From Chromohalobacter israelensis (GTDB lineage: Bacteria; Pseudomonadota; Gammaproteobacteria; Pseudomonadales; Halomonadaceae), in contig JQNW01000002.1 in NCBI GenBank assembly GCA_000761475.1, positions 1-64,000 on the forward strand: a stretch of DNA of 64,000 bases. The letters run 5' to 3'. The notes under the pieces are model-generated. The model worked only from the letters and a program-made list of their open reading frames with translations. It was not told the DNA's origin and ran no database searches. The first letter of the stretch is position 1. Each line of letters opens with the position of its first letter. Shown here piece after piece: positions 38,491-49,139 of the stretch. Made by a program: the position numbers and the translations under genes.

Positions 38491-38946
38491 CTACGACGAG
38501 GTACTGTCGTCGGCGTCGGGCGGGGTGACCTGGTCGGCGTAGCAGGGCGGCGAGGCGGGCGTACAGTCGTCCGCTTCGCGGTCCTCGTCTTCCAGGGCCT
38601 TGAGGATCGCCGTACGCAGTAACGGCAAGTGGGAGTGCTGCGGGTCGCGGGAGGCGGTCAGCAGGGTGAGCGTGCCCTCGCGCGTCCAGCGCATGAGAGG
38701 CAGCAACACGTCGGGGTCGTCCTCGATCTCCCAGCGATAGCGGTGGGCGAAGACGGCGTCGCTGATGTCTCCCTGGTGCCAGGCACGGCGCAGGGCGTTG
38801 GAAGGCGAGGCGTCACGGTACCAGTCGGTCAATTCCAGCGACTCGCGCCGCTTGCCTCGGGGCCACAGCCGGTCGACGAGAACGCGTGCGCCATCCTCGG
38901 GCTCGGCGGCTTGGTAGATACGCTTGATCGCGATCGTGTAAGGCAT
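38491..38946 (-). CDS. DUF488-family protein
   Basis: A 151-residue cytoplasmic protein with the DUF488 core IKRIYQAAEPEDGARVLVDR, LWPRGKRRESLELTDWYRD and TLLTASRDPQHSHLPLL. The C-terminal 25 residues are acidic and Ser/Thr-rich and probably disordered. The function is unknown in the family. It lies downstream of holA on the same strand, 54 bases away. Confidence 0.88.
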   Translation of the reverse strand: MPYTIAIKRIYQAAEPEDGARVLVDRLWPRGKRRESLELTDWYRDASPSNALRRAWHQGDISDAVFAHRYRWEIEDDPDVLLPLMRWTREGTLTLLTASRDPQHSHLPLLRTAILKALEDEDREADDCTPASPPCYADQVTPPDADDSTSS

Positions 38947-39000
38947 CCTGCTTTCCTCCGCGAGGGTCTCGCCAGCCGGCGAGTGTCTCTGTCTTTCGGG

Positions 39001-40059
39001 CTAGGCGATCCGGTAGGAATACGCCATCTCGGCCAGGGGACCGCGTCCGCCGGCCAGGGTGAGCGCCAGGTCATGGAGACCTTCCCATACGGGCAGCGCG
39101 ACCGCGCCCTTGATCGCCAGATCGAGGCGCTGGGCGAACAACAGCAGCTTGTGAAGCCGCTTGAGCGGCATGCGGTTCAGGGCTTGCTGATAGAGCGGCC
39201 GCCGCTTGTCGGGAATCGGCGGGCGCTGCGCCTTGCAGGCGTGGTCGAGGCTTTGCCCCTGGTCGAGGTGCTGCGCCAGCGACAGGAAGATGCGCAGCTC
39301 GCGGGTCAGTGCCCACAGCACCACGGGAGCCTCCACCCCTTCGCCACGCAGGCCGCGGACGATGCGCGAGACACGCACGCGTTCGCCGCGCAGGCAGGCG
39401 TCGATCAGCGTGAAGACGTCATACCGGGCACTGTCTTCCACGCCACCGGCGATGGCCTGAGTGTCGAGCCGTGCATTGGCGGGGTAGAGCAAGGCGAGCT
39501 TCTGCAGTTCCTGATCGGCGGCCAGCAGGTTACCCTCGGTGCGCTCGCCGAGCAGGCGGGCCGCGTCCATGTCCAGAGACAGCCCGTGACGGCTCGCGCG
39601 ATCGCGCACCCAGAAGTGCAGGCGCTGATGGTCCACCGGCCACACCGGCACGAACACGCCGATCTTGTCCAGGGCCTTGAACCAGGCGCTGGACTGCGCG
39701 CGCCGGTCGAGACGCGCACTGCTGATCAGCAGGATGTCGTCGCTGTCCTTGGCCTGGCGCGCGTAGGCATCGAGAGCCTTGGCGCCTTCCTGACCCGGGG
39801 ACTGGCCGCCCAGGCGCAGTTCGATGAGCTTGCTCGAGGCGAACAGCGACATGCTGGCGGCCGATTCGGTCAGGCGCCCCCATTGGAAGCCGTTTTCCAC
39901 GTGCAGCACCTCGCGCTCCTCGACGCCGCGCTGGCGCGCGGCGGCGCGGATGGCGTCGCATGCTTCCATGTGGATCAGCGGCTCGTCGCCGGCGACGATG
40001 TACACCGGGTGCAGCCGCTTGCCGAGAGCGTCGTCCAGTTTGTCGGGAAAGACCTTCAT
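39001..40059 (-). CDS. holA: DNA polymerase III delta subunit
   Basis: A 352-residue clamp-loader subunit that opens the beta clamp. It begins MKVFPDKLDDALGKRLHPVY and continues IVAGDEPLIHMEACDAIR, a HolA hallmark. The AAA+ relic has no functional Walker A, as expected for delta. ATG overlaps the lptE stop by four bases (ATGA), so the two are translationally coupled. It is the third gene of leuS-lptE-holA. Confidence 0.95.
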   Translation of the reverse strand: MKVFPDKLDDALGKRLHPVYIVAGDEPLIHMEACDAIRAAARQRGVEEREVLHVENGFQWGRLTESAASMSLFASSKLIELRLGGQSPGQEGAKALDAYARQAKDSDDILLISSARLDRRAQSSAWFKALDKIGVFVPVWPVDHQRLHFWVRDRASRHGLSLDMDAARLLGERTEGNLLAADQELQKLALLYPANARLDTQAIAGGVEDSARYDVFTLIDACLRGERVRVSRIVRGLRGEGVEAPVVLWALTRELRIFLSLAQHLDQGQSLDHACKAQRPPIPDKRRPLYQQALNRMPLKRLHKLLLFAQRLDLAIKGAVALPVWEGLHDLALTLAGGRGPLAEMAYSYRIA

Positions 40060-40550
40060 GGTGTCTCTAGGGCGCGCAGGCGATCGACGAGTTGACGTGC
40101 CGCCTCCTGGCGGAGCGAGGCAAGCGCTTCATTGCGCAGCTCGTCCTGGGAGAGCAGGTTGTCGTTGTCGACGGTCAGATTGGTGCTGGCCTCGAGGGTC
40201 TGCTGATCGAGCAGGTAGGCGTTGTCCTCGCTGCGCTGCACCGAGAAGGGCACGGTGAGCGTCAGGCGGCGCTGCTGGTTGCCGCTGCTGCCTTGCGTCA
40301 GGCGTGTCTCGCGGATCTGCTCCTCGTCCAGATTGACGCGCAGGGGCGCGTCGTCCTCGAGCGAGGCGCCGGCGCCTTGCAGGGCCTGCGCGACGGCATC
40401 GCGCAATTCGCCCGAAGGCGAGGACAACGCGACGGCGGGCACGTTGAGCGCGGTGTCGCCGACGCCGCGGAGTTGAAAGCCGCATCCGGCGAGCAGCGTG
40501 GTGGCGGCGAGCAGAATCAGGGCACGGGAGATGAACGAACGGCGCTTCAC
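40056..40550 (-). CDS. lptE: LPS-assembly lipoprotein LptE
   Basis: A 164-residue outer-membrane lipoprotein that plugs the LptD barrel in lipopolysaccharide export. The signal peptide ends in the lipobox LLAGC, followed by GFQLRG as in LptE (RlpB). The GTG start at 40550 is fixed by GGAGG five bases upstream; longer in-frame extensions overlap the hairpin after leuS and lack a signal peptide. It overlaps holA by four bases. Confidence 0.93.
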   Translation of the reverse strand: MKRRSFISRALILLAATTLLAGCGFQLRGVGDTALNVPAVALSSPSGELRDAVAQALQGAGASLEDDAPLRVNLDEEQIRETRLTQGSSGNQQRRLTLTVPFSVQRSEDNAYLLDQQTLEASTNLTVDNDNLLSQDELRNEALASLRQEAARQLVDRLRALETP

Positions 40551-40572
40551 GCGGGCCTCCTTGCGAGCTTGT

Positions 40573-40593
40573 GCCCGCTCCCTGGGAGCGGGC
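40573..40593 (-). other. hairpin between leuS and lptE
   Basis: GCCCGCTCC and GGAGCGGGC form a perfect 9-bp stem with a 3-base loop in the 55-base gap between leuS and lptE. There is no T run. It may be an mRNA processing or stability element, or a weak attenuator. Confidence 0.6.
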
Positions 40594-40605
40594 GTGTGAG
40601 CCGGA

Positions 40606-43302
<2,697 letters not shown>

Positions 43303-43354
43303 TCATGCGCCTACAGGTAGGGGCGTGACCTCGACGACAGTCAGGAGACGCATT

Positions 43355-43864
43355 ATGAGCGAACGTCACGAGCAAGAGAATCGCTTGAGCCGTGCCTACG
43401 AACGGGTACTCGAACGGCTCGAGAAGGGCGCCGGTGACCTGTCGTGGGAGTCGTTGCAGCGCGAGATGGATGACGCCATCGAGTTCGAGGCGGAACTCGA
43501 GACCTACACCAAGGACGAGCTGGCCCTGCTGCGCGCCTGGGTCGAGCGCGACATGCGCGACCTGCGCCAGTTTCTGGCCCACGGCGGCGAAGGCATCGCC
43601 ACCTGGCTGGGAATCGACCTCGGCGCCGTCTCGCGGCGGGTCACCGAGGCGCTGTTTTCCATCGCCGACCGCACCACCGTCGACCAGGCGCGTTTCGCGG
43701 ACGACCTCGAAGCCGCGCGCGCCGACTATGTCGAAGGCGAGATGGCGGTGCCCGGCCGCATGCGCTGCGTGCACTGCGATACGGAAGTGATCCTCGAGAC
43801 CATCACCCGGCTCGAGCCCTGCCACCACTGCGGTCATCGCTATTTCGCACGCGCCAGGGGGTAA
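43355..43864 (+). CDS. zinc-ribbon protein, DUF1451 (YbeL-like)
   Basis: A 169-residue protein. The N-terminal part is helical and acidic (LSRAYERVLERLEKGAGD). The C-terminus is a zinc ribbon with CVHCDTEVILE and CHHCGHRYF. It is divergent from leuS, as YbeL is close to leuS in E. coli. AGGAG precedes ATG 43355. The function is unknown. Confidence 0.88.
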   Translation: MSERHEQENRLSRAYERVLERLEKGAGDLSWESLQREMDDAIEFEAELETYTKDELALLRAWVERDMRDLRQFLAHGGEGIATWLGIDLGAVSRRVTEALFSIADRTTVDQARFADDLEAARADYVEGEMAVPGRMRCVHCDTEVILETITRLEPCHHCGHRYFARARG

Positions 43865-43990
43865 GGCCGAGAGAACGGGCACAAGGTAAGGGCATGAGGG
43901 GCGTCAGACACTCGACGCCCCTGACCGCTGCATTGGAGGGAGCCACCCTGCTTGGCGCTGGATGGCCTGAATGCGATGTCGTTTGAACGG

Positions 43991-44272
43991 TCACCCTGCG
44001 GCGTGTAGGGGGGTGACCTGAGCGCGAGGCCGTTGTGCTGCCTGCCAGAGTTCGTACTTGAGTTGCATTTCCAGCCACATCTCCGCGCTGGTGCCCAGCG
44101 CCTGCTCAAGGCGCAGTGCCATATCCGCCGAGATACCGGCATTGCCGTTGAGAATGCGAGACAGCGCAGCGCGCGTGACGCCCAGACGCTTGGCGGCCTC
44201 GGTGACTGAGATGTCACCGATGTACTCGCGCAGCACGGCGCCAGGGTGCGCGGGGTTGTGCATGCGGTTCAT
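43991..44272 (-). CDS. higA: HigA-family antitoxin
   Basis: A 93-residue protein with an Xre-type helix-turn-helix (SVTEAAKRLGVTRAALSRIL) preceded by HPGAVLREYI, the signature of HigA antitoxins. It binds and neutralises HigB and represses the operon. It starts 24 bases after higB ends. The order toxin-then-antitoxin is typical of hig systems. Confidence 0.93.
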   Translation of the reverse strand: MNRMHNPAHPGAVLREYIGDISVTEAAKRLGVTRAALSRILNGNAGISADMALRLEQALGTSAEMWLEMQLKYELWQAAQRPRAQVTPLHAAG

Positions 44273-44296
44273 GCGGCCTCCTAGTGATAGTCACTG

Positions 44297-44575
44297 CTAG
44301 TGATAGTCCTGATAGTCCACCAAGATGGCGTCTTCGCCATCGAACGTGAAGGTAAGCCGCCAGTTTCCATTGACGGTGATGGTCCAGTGTCCGTGCAAGC
44401 TGCCCTTGAGTGGATGGAGCCTCCAGCCTGGCGCGTTCATGTCTTCAGGGCCCTTGGCGCTATCCAGTGCGGTGAGCTGGATTTGTAGCTTGGTGGCGTG
44501 CTTGGCCTGGATGCCGGCAGTCGAGCCGGTCTCGAAGAACTTGCGCAGCCCTTTGTGTTGGAAGCTCTTGATCAT
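44297..44575 (-). CDS. higB: HigB-family toxin (ribosome-dependent mRNA interferase)
   Basis: A 92-residue RelE-fold toxin. MIKSFQHKGLRKFFETGS at the start, then HATKLQIQLTALDSA and the C-terminal GNWRLTFTFDGEDAILVDYQ are family-typical. The start ATG 44575 lies just after a palindromic operator. It should cleave translated mRNA when not bound by HigA. Confidence 0.93.
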   Translation of the reverse strand: MIKSFQHKGLRKFFETGSTAGIQAKHATKLQIQLTALDSAKGPEDMNAPGWRLHPLKGSLHGHWTITVNGNWRLTFTFDGEDAILVDYQDYH

Positions 44576-44583
44576 TCGAGTAG

Positions 44584-44610
44584 CGTATAGTTTCGCTATA
44601 CGAATGGCAA
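44584..44610 (-). promoter_or_regulatory. higBA promoter and operator
   Basis: CGTATAG-TTTCG-CTATACG is a perfect 7-bp-arm palindrome (44584-44602). On the minus strand TTGCCA (44610-44605) is a candidate -35, and TATACG inside the dyad a candidate -10, about 15 bases apart. The dyad is the likely HigA/HigBA site for autorepression. Confidence 0.7.
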
Positions 44611-44782
44611 GGGACTGGTACCTCTCGCCCCCCCCCTCGTCGTGGTCCGGCACGTGGCATGCCATGGGCCGGGCTCGGAAATGGTGTCCGGATCGAGCCA
44701 TTGGGCATGGGGAAAAGTTTGATATCGTCGCACCCCGAAACACGATCGAAGACCCAACCACGACCGAGACGAGGAGACAGGC

Positions 44783-45946
44783 ATGCATGACGAGGGGCTG
44801 CCCGACGCGATGGCGGCGATGTTGCTGACCGGGCACGGGGGCATCGACAAGCTGGTCTATCGCCAGGACGTGCCCGTGCCGAGACCCGCCCATGGCGAGG
44901 TTCTGGTGCAGGTGACCGCGACGGCCAAGAACAATACCGACCGCAAGGCGCGGGAAGGGCTTTATCCGACCAAGGACAAGGGAGACACGACCTCGTTCCA
45001 GATCGGCGGTGCCCCGACCCTGACCTTTCCTCGCATTCAGGGTGCCGATGTGGCCGGGCGCGTGGTCGCCGTCGGCGAGGGCGTGAGTGAAGAACGCATC
45101 GGCCAGCGCGGGTTGCTGGATTTCAATATCTATGCCGACGACCGCCCCGACATCAACCTGACGCCCGACTATTACGGTCATGGGGCCGATGGCGGCTTCA
45201 CCGAGTACGTTGCCGTGCCTTCGGCGCAGTTCCATACGGTGGACAACCCGGAACTGGCCGATGCCGAGCTCGCCGCCATGGGCATGTGTTCCTACCAGAC
45301 CGCGCTGCACATGCTGAACGCCGCCAACGTGCAGGCCGGCGAACGCGTGCTGGTGACCGGTGCCAGTGGCGGGGTGGGCACGGCCCTGATTCGGCTCTGC
45401 CGCATCATGGGAGCGATTCCCTACGCGCTGAGCCAGCCGGACAAGGCTGCTTCGTTGATGGCGCTGGGGGCGGAGGCCGTGCTGGACCGCACGGACATGG
45501 AGGATTTCACCGAGAAGGTGAAGGCCCTGACGCAGGGCGCGCCCATCGATGCGGTCATGGATCTGGTCGGCGGCGAGATGACCGACCGCTTCATCGACAC
45601 CATGATCTTCGACATGACGCGCCGCACCACGTACCCGCGATTGAGCATCGCCGGGGCGAGCGGCGGCAATCTCAGCGAGATCATGTGGACGCGGATCTAT
45701 CTGTATCAGGTGCAGATATTCGGCGTGTCCCATGGCACGCGCGACGAGGCCGAGCAACTGGTGGACTGGATCCGCACGGGGCAGTTGACGCCGGTACTGC
45801 ACGCAGCGTTCAAGCTTTCCGAGTTGCATGACGCCGAACGTTACTTCGTCAATCGCAACAGCAATTACCTGGGCAAGATCGTGATCGTCCCCGATTCGCA
45901 GTGGCAAGCGCATGGCGCCCCGTACGCACTGAAGGGTGAACAATGA
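44783..45946 (+). CDS. zinc-type alcohol dehydrogenase / quinone oxidoreductase-like protein
   Basis: A 387-residue medium-chain reductase. The N-terminal GroES-like domain contains FPRIQGADVAGRVVAVGEGV. The Rossmann motif is AGERVLVTGASGGVGTALIR. The catalytic zinc Cys of classical alcohol dehydrogenases is not evident (NNTDRKAREGLY at that place), which suggests a quinone-oxidoreductase-like enzyme. Its stop overlaps the next start (ATGA), so it is coupled to the proline-racemase-family gene. The substrate is unknown. GAGGAG precedes the ATG. Confidence 0.85.
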   Translation: MHDEGLPDAMAAMLLTGHGGIDKLVYRQDVPVPRPAHGEVLVQVTATAKNNTDRKAREGLYPTKDKGDTTSFQIGGAPTLTFPRIQGADVAGRVVAVGEGVSEERIGQRGLLDFNIYADDRPDINLTPDYYGHGADGGFTEYVAVPSAQFHTVDNPELADAELAAMGMCSYQTALHMLNAANVQAGERVLVTGASGGVGTALIRLCRIMGAIPYALSQPDKAASLMALGAEAVLDRTDMEDFTEKVKALTQGAPIDAVMDLVGGEMTDRFIDTMIFDMTRRTTYPRLSIAGASGGNLSEIMWTRIYLYQVQIFGVSHGTRDEAEQLVDWIRTGQLTPVLHAAFKLSELHDAERYFVNRNSNYLGKIVIVPDSQWQAHGAPYALKGEQ

Positions 45947-47028
45947 GCGAAGAACTGACACTGCAATTGATCGACCTGCATGCCGGCGGCGATGTCAGCC
46001 GTATCGTGACCGGCGGCATCGACCCGCTGCCGGGCAATACGGTGCGCGAGAAGATGGAGTACCTGCGCGAGGATGCCGACGGCCTGCGCCAGCTGTTGCT
46101 CAGCGAGCCCTATGGCATTCCCGAGATGTCGGTGGATCTGCTCGTTCCCGCCAGCGATCCGGAAGCCGAGGTGGGCTACATCATCATGGAGGTGATGGGC
46201 TATCCCATCTATTCCGGGTCCAACACCATCTGCACCGCCACGGCCGTGCTGGAAAGCGGCCTCGTACCCAAGCGCGAGGGATACCAGCGTTTCATCCTGG
46301 AGTCCGCGGCCGGCCTGGTACATATCGAGGCGCGGGTGGAAAACGGCGTCGTGGAGGGTATTACCTGCGAAGGGCTGCCCAGTTACATCGACACCTACCG
46401 GGCCAGCATCCATGTGCCTTCGGTCGGGGATGTGACCTACAGCGTCGCCTACAGCGGAGGGTTCTACGCAATGGTCGATGCCGCCGAGCTGGGCTTCTCG
46501 TTGAATCGGGACGAGGAGGCACGGCTGGCGGAGTGCGCCCATGCCATCGTCGAGGCGATCCAGGCCGAGCGAGGCTTCTCGCACTACACCCTGGGCGATG
46601 TGGGGCCGCTGCCGTTCCTGCATTTCATGGGGCCGGTCGAGCAGGTCGCCGACGGCTTCTTCCGCTCGCGCTCGACGACCTACGTGCACCCGGGCGTGAT
46701 CTGCCGCAGCACGACCGGCACGGGCACCTCGGCGCGCCTGGCGCTGATGCATCATGAGGGCACGCTGCAGCCGGGGGACAAGCTGGAGACCGTGTCCCTG
46801 CGCGGCACGGGCTTCATCGGCGAGTTCACCGGCTCCCGGCAGGAAGGGGACCATCGGGTGGCCGAGAACACCATCACCGGCAAGGCTCACATGCTGGCTC
46901 GCTCGGACATCGTCATCAACTGCAACGATCCGCTGGTGGAGTGCGGCAGCCTGCACCATATCCTGACCAGCGGTCATCGCAGGACCGAGGCGTTGCCCGT
47001 CGAGGAAGAGGTGTCGCTGTCGGAGTAG
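45943..47028 (+). CDS. proline racemase superfamily protein lacking both catalytic cysteines
   Basis: A 361-residue protein of the family that includes proline racemase, 4-hydroxyproline 2-epimerase and trans-3-hydroxyproline dehydratase. LIDLHAGGDVSRIVTGG and the later TGTGTSARLAL are diagnostic. At the first catalytic site the usual CGH is YSGSNTIC, giving Ser91 instead of Cys. At the second the usual SPCGTGT is STTGTGT, giving Thr258 instead of Cys. Racemisation by the two-Cys mechanism is therefore unlikely; a dehydratase-like or new lyase activity is possible. It is coupled to the upstream dehydrogenase. Confidence 0.88.
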   Translation: MSEELTLQLIDLHAGGDVSRIVTGGIDPLPGNTVREKMEYLREDADGLRQLLLSEPYGIPEMSVDLLVPASDPEAEVGYIIMEVMGYPIYSGSNTICTATAVLESGLVPKREGYQRFILESAAGLVHIEARVENGVVEGITCEGLPSYIDTYRASIHVPSVGDVTYSVAYSGGFYAMVDAAELGFSLNRDEEARLAECAHAIVEAIQAERGFSHYTLGDVGPLPFLHFMGPVEQVADGFFRSRSTTYVHPGVICRSTTGTGTSARLALMHHEGTLQPGDKLETVSLRGTGFIGEFTGSRQEGDHRVAENTITGKAHMLARSDIVINCNDPLVECGSLHHILTSGHRRTEALPVEEEVSLSE

Positions 47029-47085
47029 GTGTTTGGTCCTGCGGCATTTTGCCTTGATGGGATTCAGGCGGCCTGGAGGAGGGGC

Positions 47086-47988
47086 TCAGTCTGTGTAGGA
47101 GTTGGCCAGGTCCTGGAAGGCCCTGGCCGGCAGGGACAATGGCCGCTCTTGCGACCAGGCAAGACCCACGGCCATGGTGGGAATCGGATCAGCGAGGTCG
47201 ATGTGTTCGATGCGCCTGCCTTCAAGGGACCAGGGACGATAGACCATGTCGGTGAGGATGGTGATGCCGGTGCCATTGGAGACCATGCTGCGCACCGCCT
47301 CAACGGATGACGTCTTGAAAATGATGTTGGGTGTTAGACCGGTTCCTTCCCAGTATTTCAACGCGGTCTGATCCGCTTCGTCCACCGTTAGCATGATGTA
47401 GGGCAGATCAATGATGTCACGCAGGCTGACCACGTCTTGCTTCAGCAGCGGGTGGTGGCTGTTCACCCACAGTCGGCGGGGCGATTGGATCAGAGGCTGG
47501 CGTTCGAGTCGCGCAGTGTCGTCGATGTTCGAGGTCAACATGACCGCCAGGTCGTACTCGCCCGCATTCAGGCCTTGCTGGATGGCCGGACGCGTGACCT
47601 CATGCAGCCTGAGCTGGATACCGGGATAACGGCGCTGGAAACGGGCCAGCAGCGGCGGCATGAAGTAGCCCGCCACGGTATAGCTCATGGCCAGGTCCAG
47701 GGTCCCGCTCAAGGCCGCCGAGGTGTCCTGAAGGCTATCGAAGGCCTCGTCCATGGCCTGAAACACATGACGGACCTGATGCAGGAACCGGTGGCCCTGA
47801 CGGGTCAGCATCATACCCTGAGCGCTGCGCTGGAACAGTGCAACGCCCAGTTGTTCCTCGATCTCTCGCACCCCGGTGGTGATAGAGGACTGGGATACAT
47901 TGAGGTCGACGGCCGCCTGGGTGACCCTGCCGCTTTCGGCCACCGCAAGGAAATACCGCATCTTGCGCAGGGAAGGGTCGCGCGCCAT
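47086..47988 (-). CDS. LysR-family transcriptional regulator
   Basis: A 300-residue regulator. The N-terminal winged helix is MRYFLAVAESGRVTQAAVDL followed by NVSQSSITTGVREIEEQLG. The C-terminal periplasmic-binding-like effector domain runs from about 90. It is divergent from the LamB/YcsF-biotin operon with a 108-base gap containing a dyad, so it probably controls that operon. It is convergent with the proline-racemase-family gene. Confidence 0.92.
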   Translation of the reverse strand: MARDPSLRKMRYFLAVAESGRVTQAAVDLNVSQSSITTGVREIEEQLGVALFQRSAQGMMLTRQGHRFLHQVRHVFQAMDEAFDSLQDTSAALSGTLDLAMSYTVAGYFMPPLLARFQRRYPGIQLRLHEVTRPAIQQGLNAGEYDLAVMLTSNIDDTARLERQPLIQSPRRLWVNSHHPLLKQDVVSLRDIIDLPYIMLTVDEADQTALKYWEGTGLTPNIIFKTSSVEAVRSMVSNGTGITILTDMVYRPWSLEGRRIEHIDLADPIPTMAVGLAWSQERPLSLPARAFQDLANSYTD

Positions 47989-48020
47989 ATCGTTCTCGTC
48001 GAGCGTTCGGATTTTTTGAT

Positions 48021-48043
48021 ATTACAAAACAAAAACTAGTAAT
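48021..48043. promoter_or_regulatory. candidate LysR-type operator between divergent genes
   Basis: ATTAC (48021-48025) and GTAAT (48039-48043) form a dyad with a 13-base AT-rich centre, compatible with LysR T-N11-A boxes. It lies midway between the LysR start (47988) and the pxpA-like start (48097). Confidence 0.55.
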
Positions 48044-48096
48044 TCCACTTGTCGACCTGAGTGCCTTAAATGGAGAGACCACTTCAGGAGACAGCG

Positions 48097-48855
48097 ATGA
48101 CAACGACAATCGATCTGAATGCGGACATGGGGGAGGGCTTTGGTGCCTGGCGGATCGGAGACGGCGTCGATCCCCGGATCATGCCGCTGATCAGCTCGGC
48201 AAACATCGCCGCGGGCTTCCATGCCGGCGATCCGAGCACCATGGCCGATAGTCTTCGTCTGGCGGCGGAGTGCGGTGTTGCGGTCGGCGTGCATCCCGGC
48301 TATCGCGACCTGGTCGGGTTCGGACGACGCCATATTCACGCCTCCAGCGAGGAGTTGGTGAACGATGCGCTCTACCAGCTGGGCGCCCTGCGCGAGCTGG
48401 CCGCCCACGAGAAAATGACACTGCATCACTTCAAGCTTCACGGCGCACTCTTCATGCATGCCGCTCGTGACGATGAGTTCGCCACGGCCCTTTGCCGGGC
48501 GCTCGAGCGAGTCGCGCCGTCCCTGCCCATTTACTGCCTGGCCGGTACCGCCATCGACCGGGCGGCCTCCGAAGCCGGCATCCGCCGTGTCCACGAATTC
48601 TATGCCGATCGTGAATACAACGATGAGGGCGATATCGTCTTCGTGCGCAAGGTCAAGCCCCTCGAGCCAGCGGCCGTGGCACAGAAGGTGCTCAAGGCCT
48701 GCCGCGAGGGGAGGGTCGAAGCCGTTAGCGGCAAGCAGGTTCCCGTCAGCTTCCAGTCGGTCTGCATTCACAGCGATACACCCGGTGCTCTGTCGCTTGT
48801 CGAGTCCGTGCGTCGCGCACTCGACCAGGCGGGGATCGAGATCAAGGCCGGCTGA
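48097..48855 (+). CDS. pxpA: LamB/YcsF-family protein (5-oxoprolinase subunit A-like)
   Basis: A 252-residue TIM-barrel-like protein. IDLNADMGEGFGAWRIGD and SSANIAAGFHAGDPSTM are signature blocks; LHHFKLHGALF and GVHPGYRDLVGFGRR follow. PxpA acts with PxpB and PxpC to hydrolyse 5-oxoproline with ATP. Here two biotin-dependent components are inserted between it and the other subunits, so the substrate may differ. ATG 48097 has CAGGAG upstream. First gene of the operon. Confidence 0.88.
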   Translation: MTTTIDLNADMGEGFGAWRIGDGVDPRIMPLISSANIAAGFHAGDPSTMADSLRLAAECGVAVGVHPGYRDLVGFGRRHIHASSEELVNDALYQLGALRELAAHEKMTLHHFKLHGALFMHAARDDEFATALCRALERVAPSLPIYCLAGTAIDRAASEAGIRRVHEFYADREYNDEGDIVFVRKVKPLEPAAVAQKVLKACREGRVEAVSGKQVPVSFQSVCIHSDTPGALSLVESVRRALDQAGIEIKAG

Positions 48856-48893
48856 ACTTGAACACTAGATCACAACTATAAGGAGACAACATC

Positions 48894-49139
48894 ATGTCGC
48901 AGCAAGATATTCAGGCTCCGTTTCCCGGTGTCTTCTATCGTCGGCAAGCCCCCGACCAGCCGGTTCTCGTGGAGGAGGGCCAGCAGGTTGAGGCCGATAC
49001 CGTGATCGGACTCATCGAGGTCATGAAACAGTTCTTCGAAATCAAGGCCGACGCGGCGGGTACCGTCACCGCCTTCAAGGTCGAGGATGAAACCGTCGTA
49101 GAGGCGGGTGAGCTCCTCGCGACGCTGGAGGTGGAGTGA
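48894..49139 (+). CDS. biotin carboxyl carrier protein
   Basis: An 81-residue biotinyl-lipoyl domain protein. The biotin attachment Lys45 sits in GLIEVMKQFFEI; the classical AMKM is VMKQ here. The N-terminal APFPGVFYRR and C-terminal VEAGELLATLEVE complete the hammerhead fold. It lacks the long Pro/Ala linker of AccB. The stop overlaps the biotin carboxylase ATG by one base. It should carry CO2 from the carboxylase to the KipA-type carboxyltransferase. Confidence 0.9.
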   Translation: MSQQDIQAPFPGVFYRRQAPDQPVLVEEGQQVEADTVIGLIEVMKQFFEIKADAAGTVTAFKVEDETVVEAGELLATLEVE

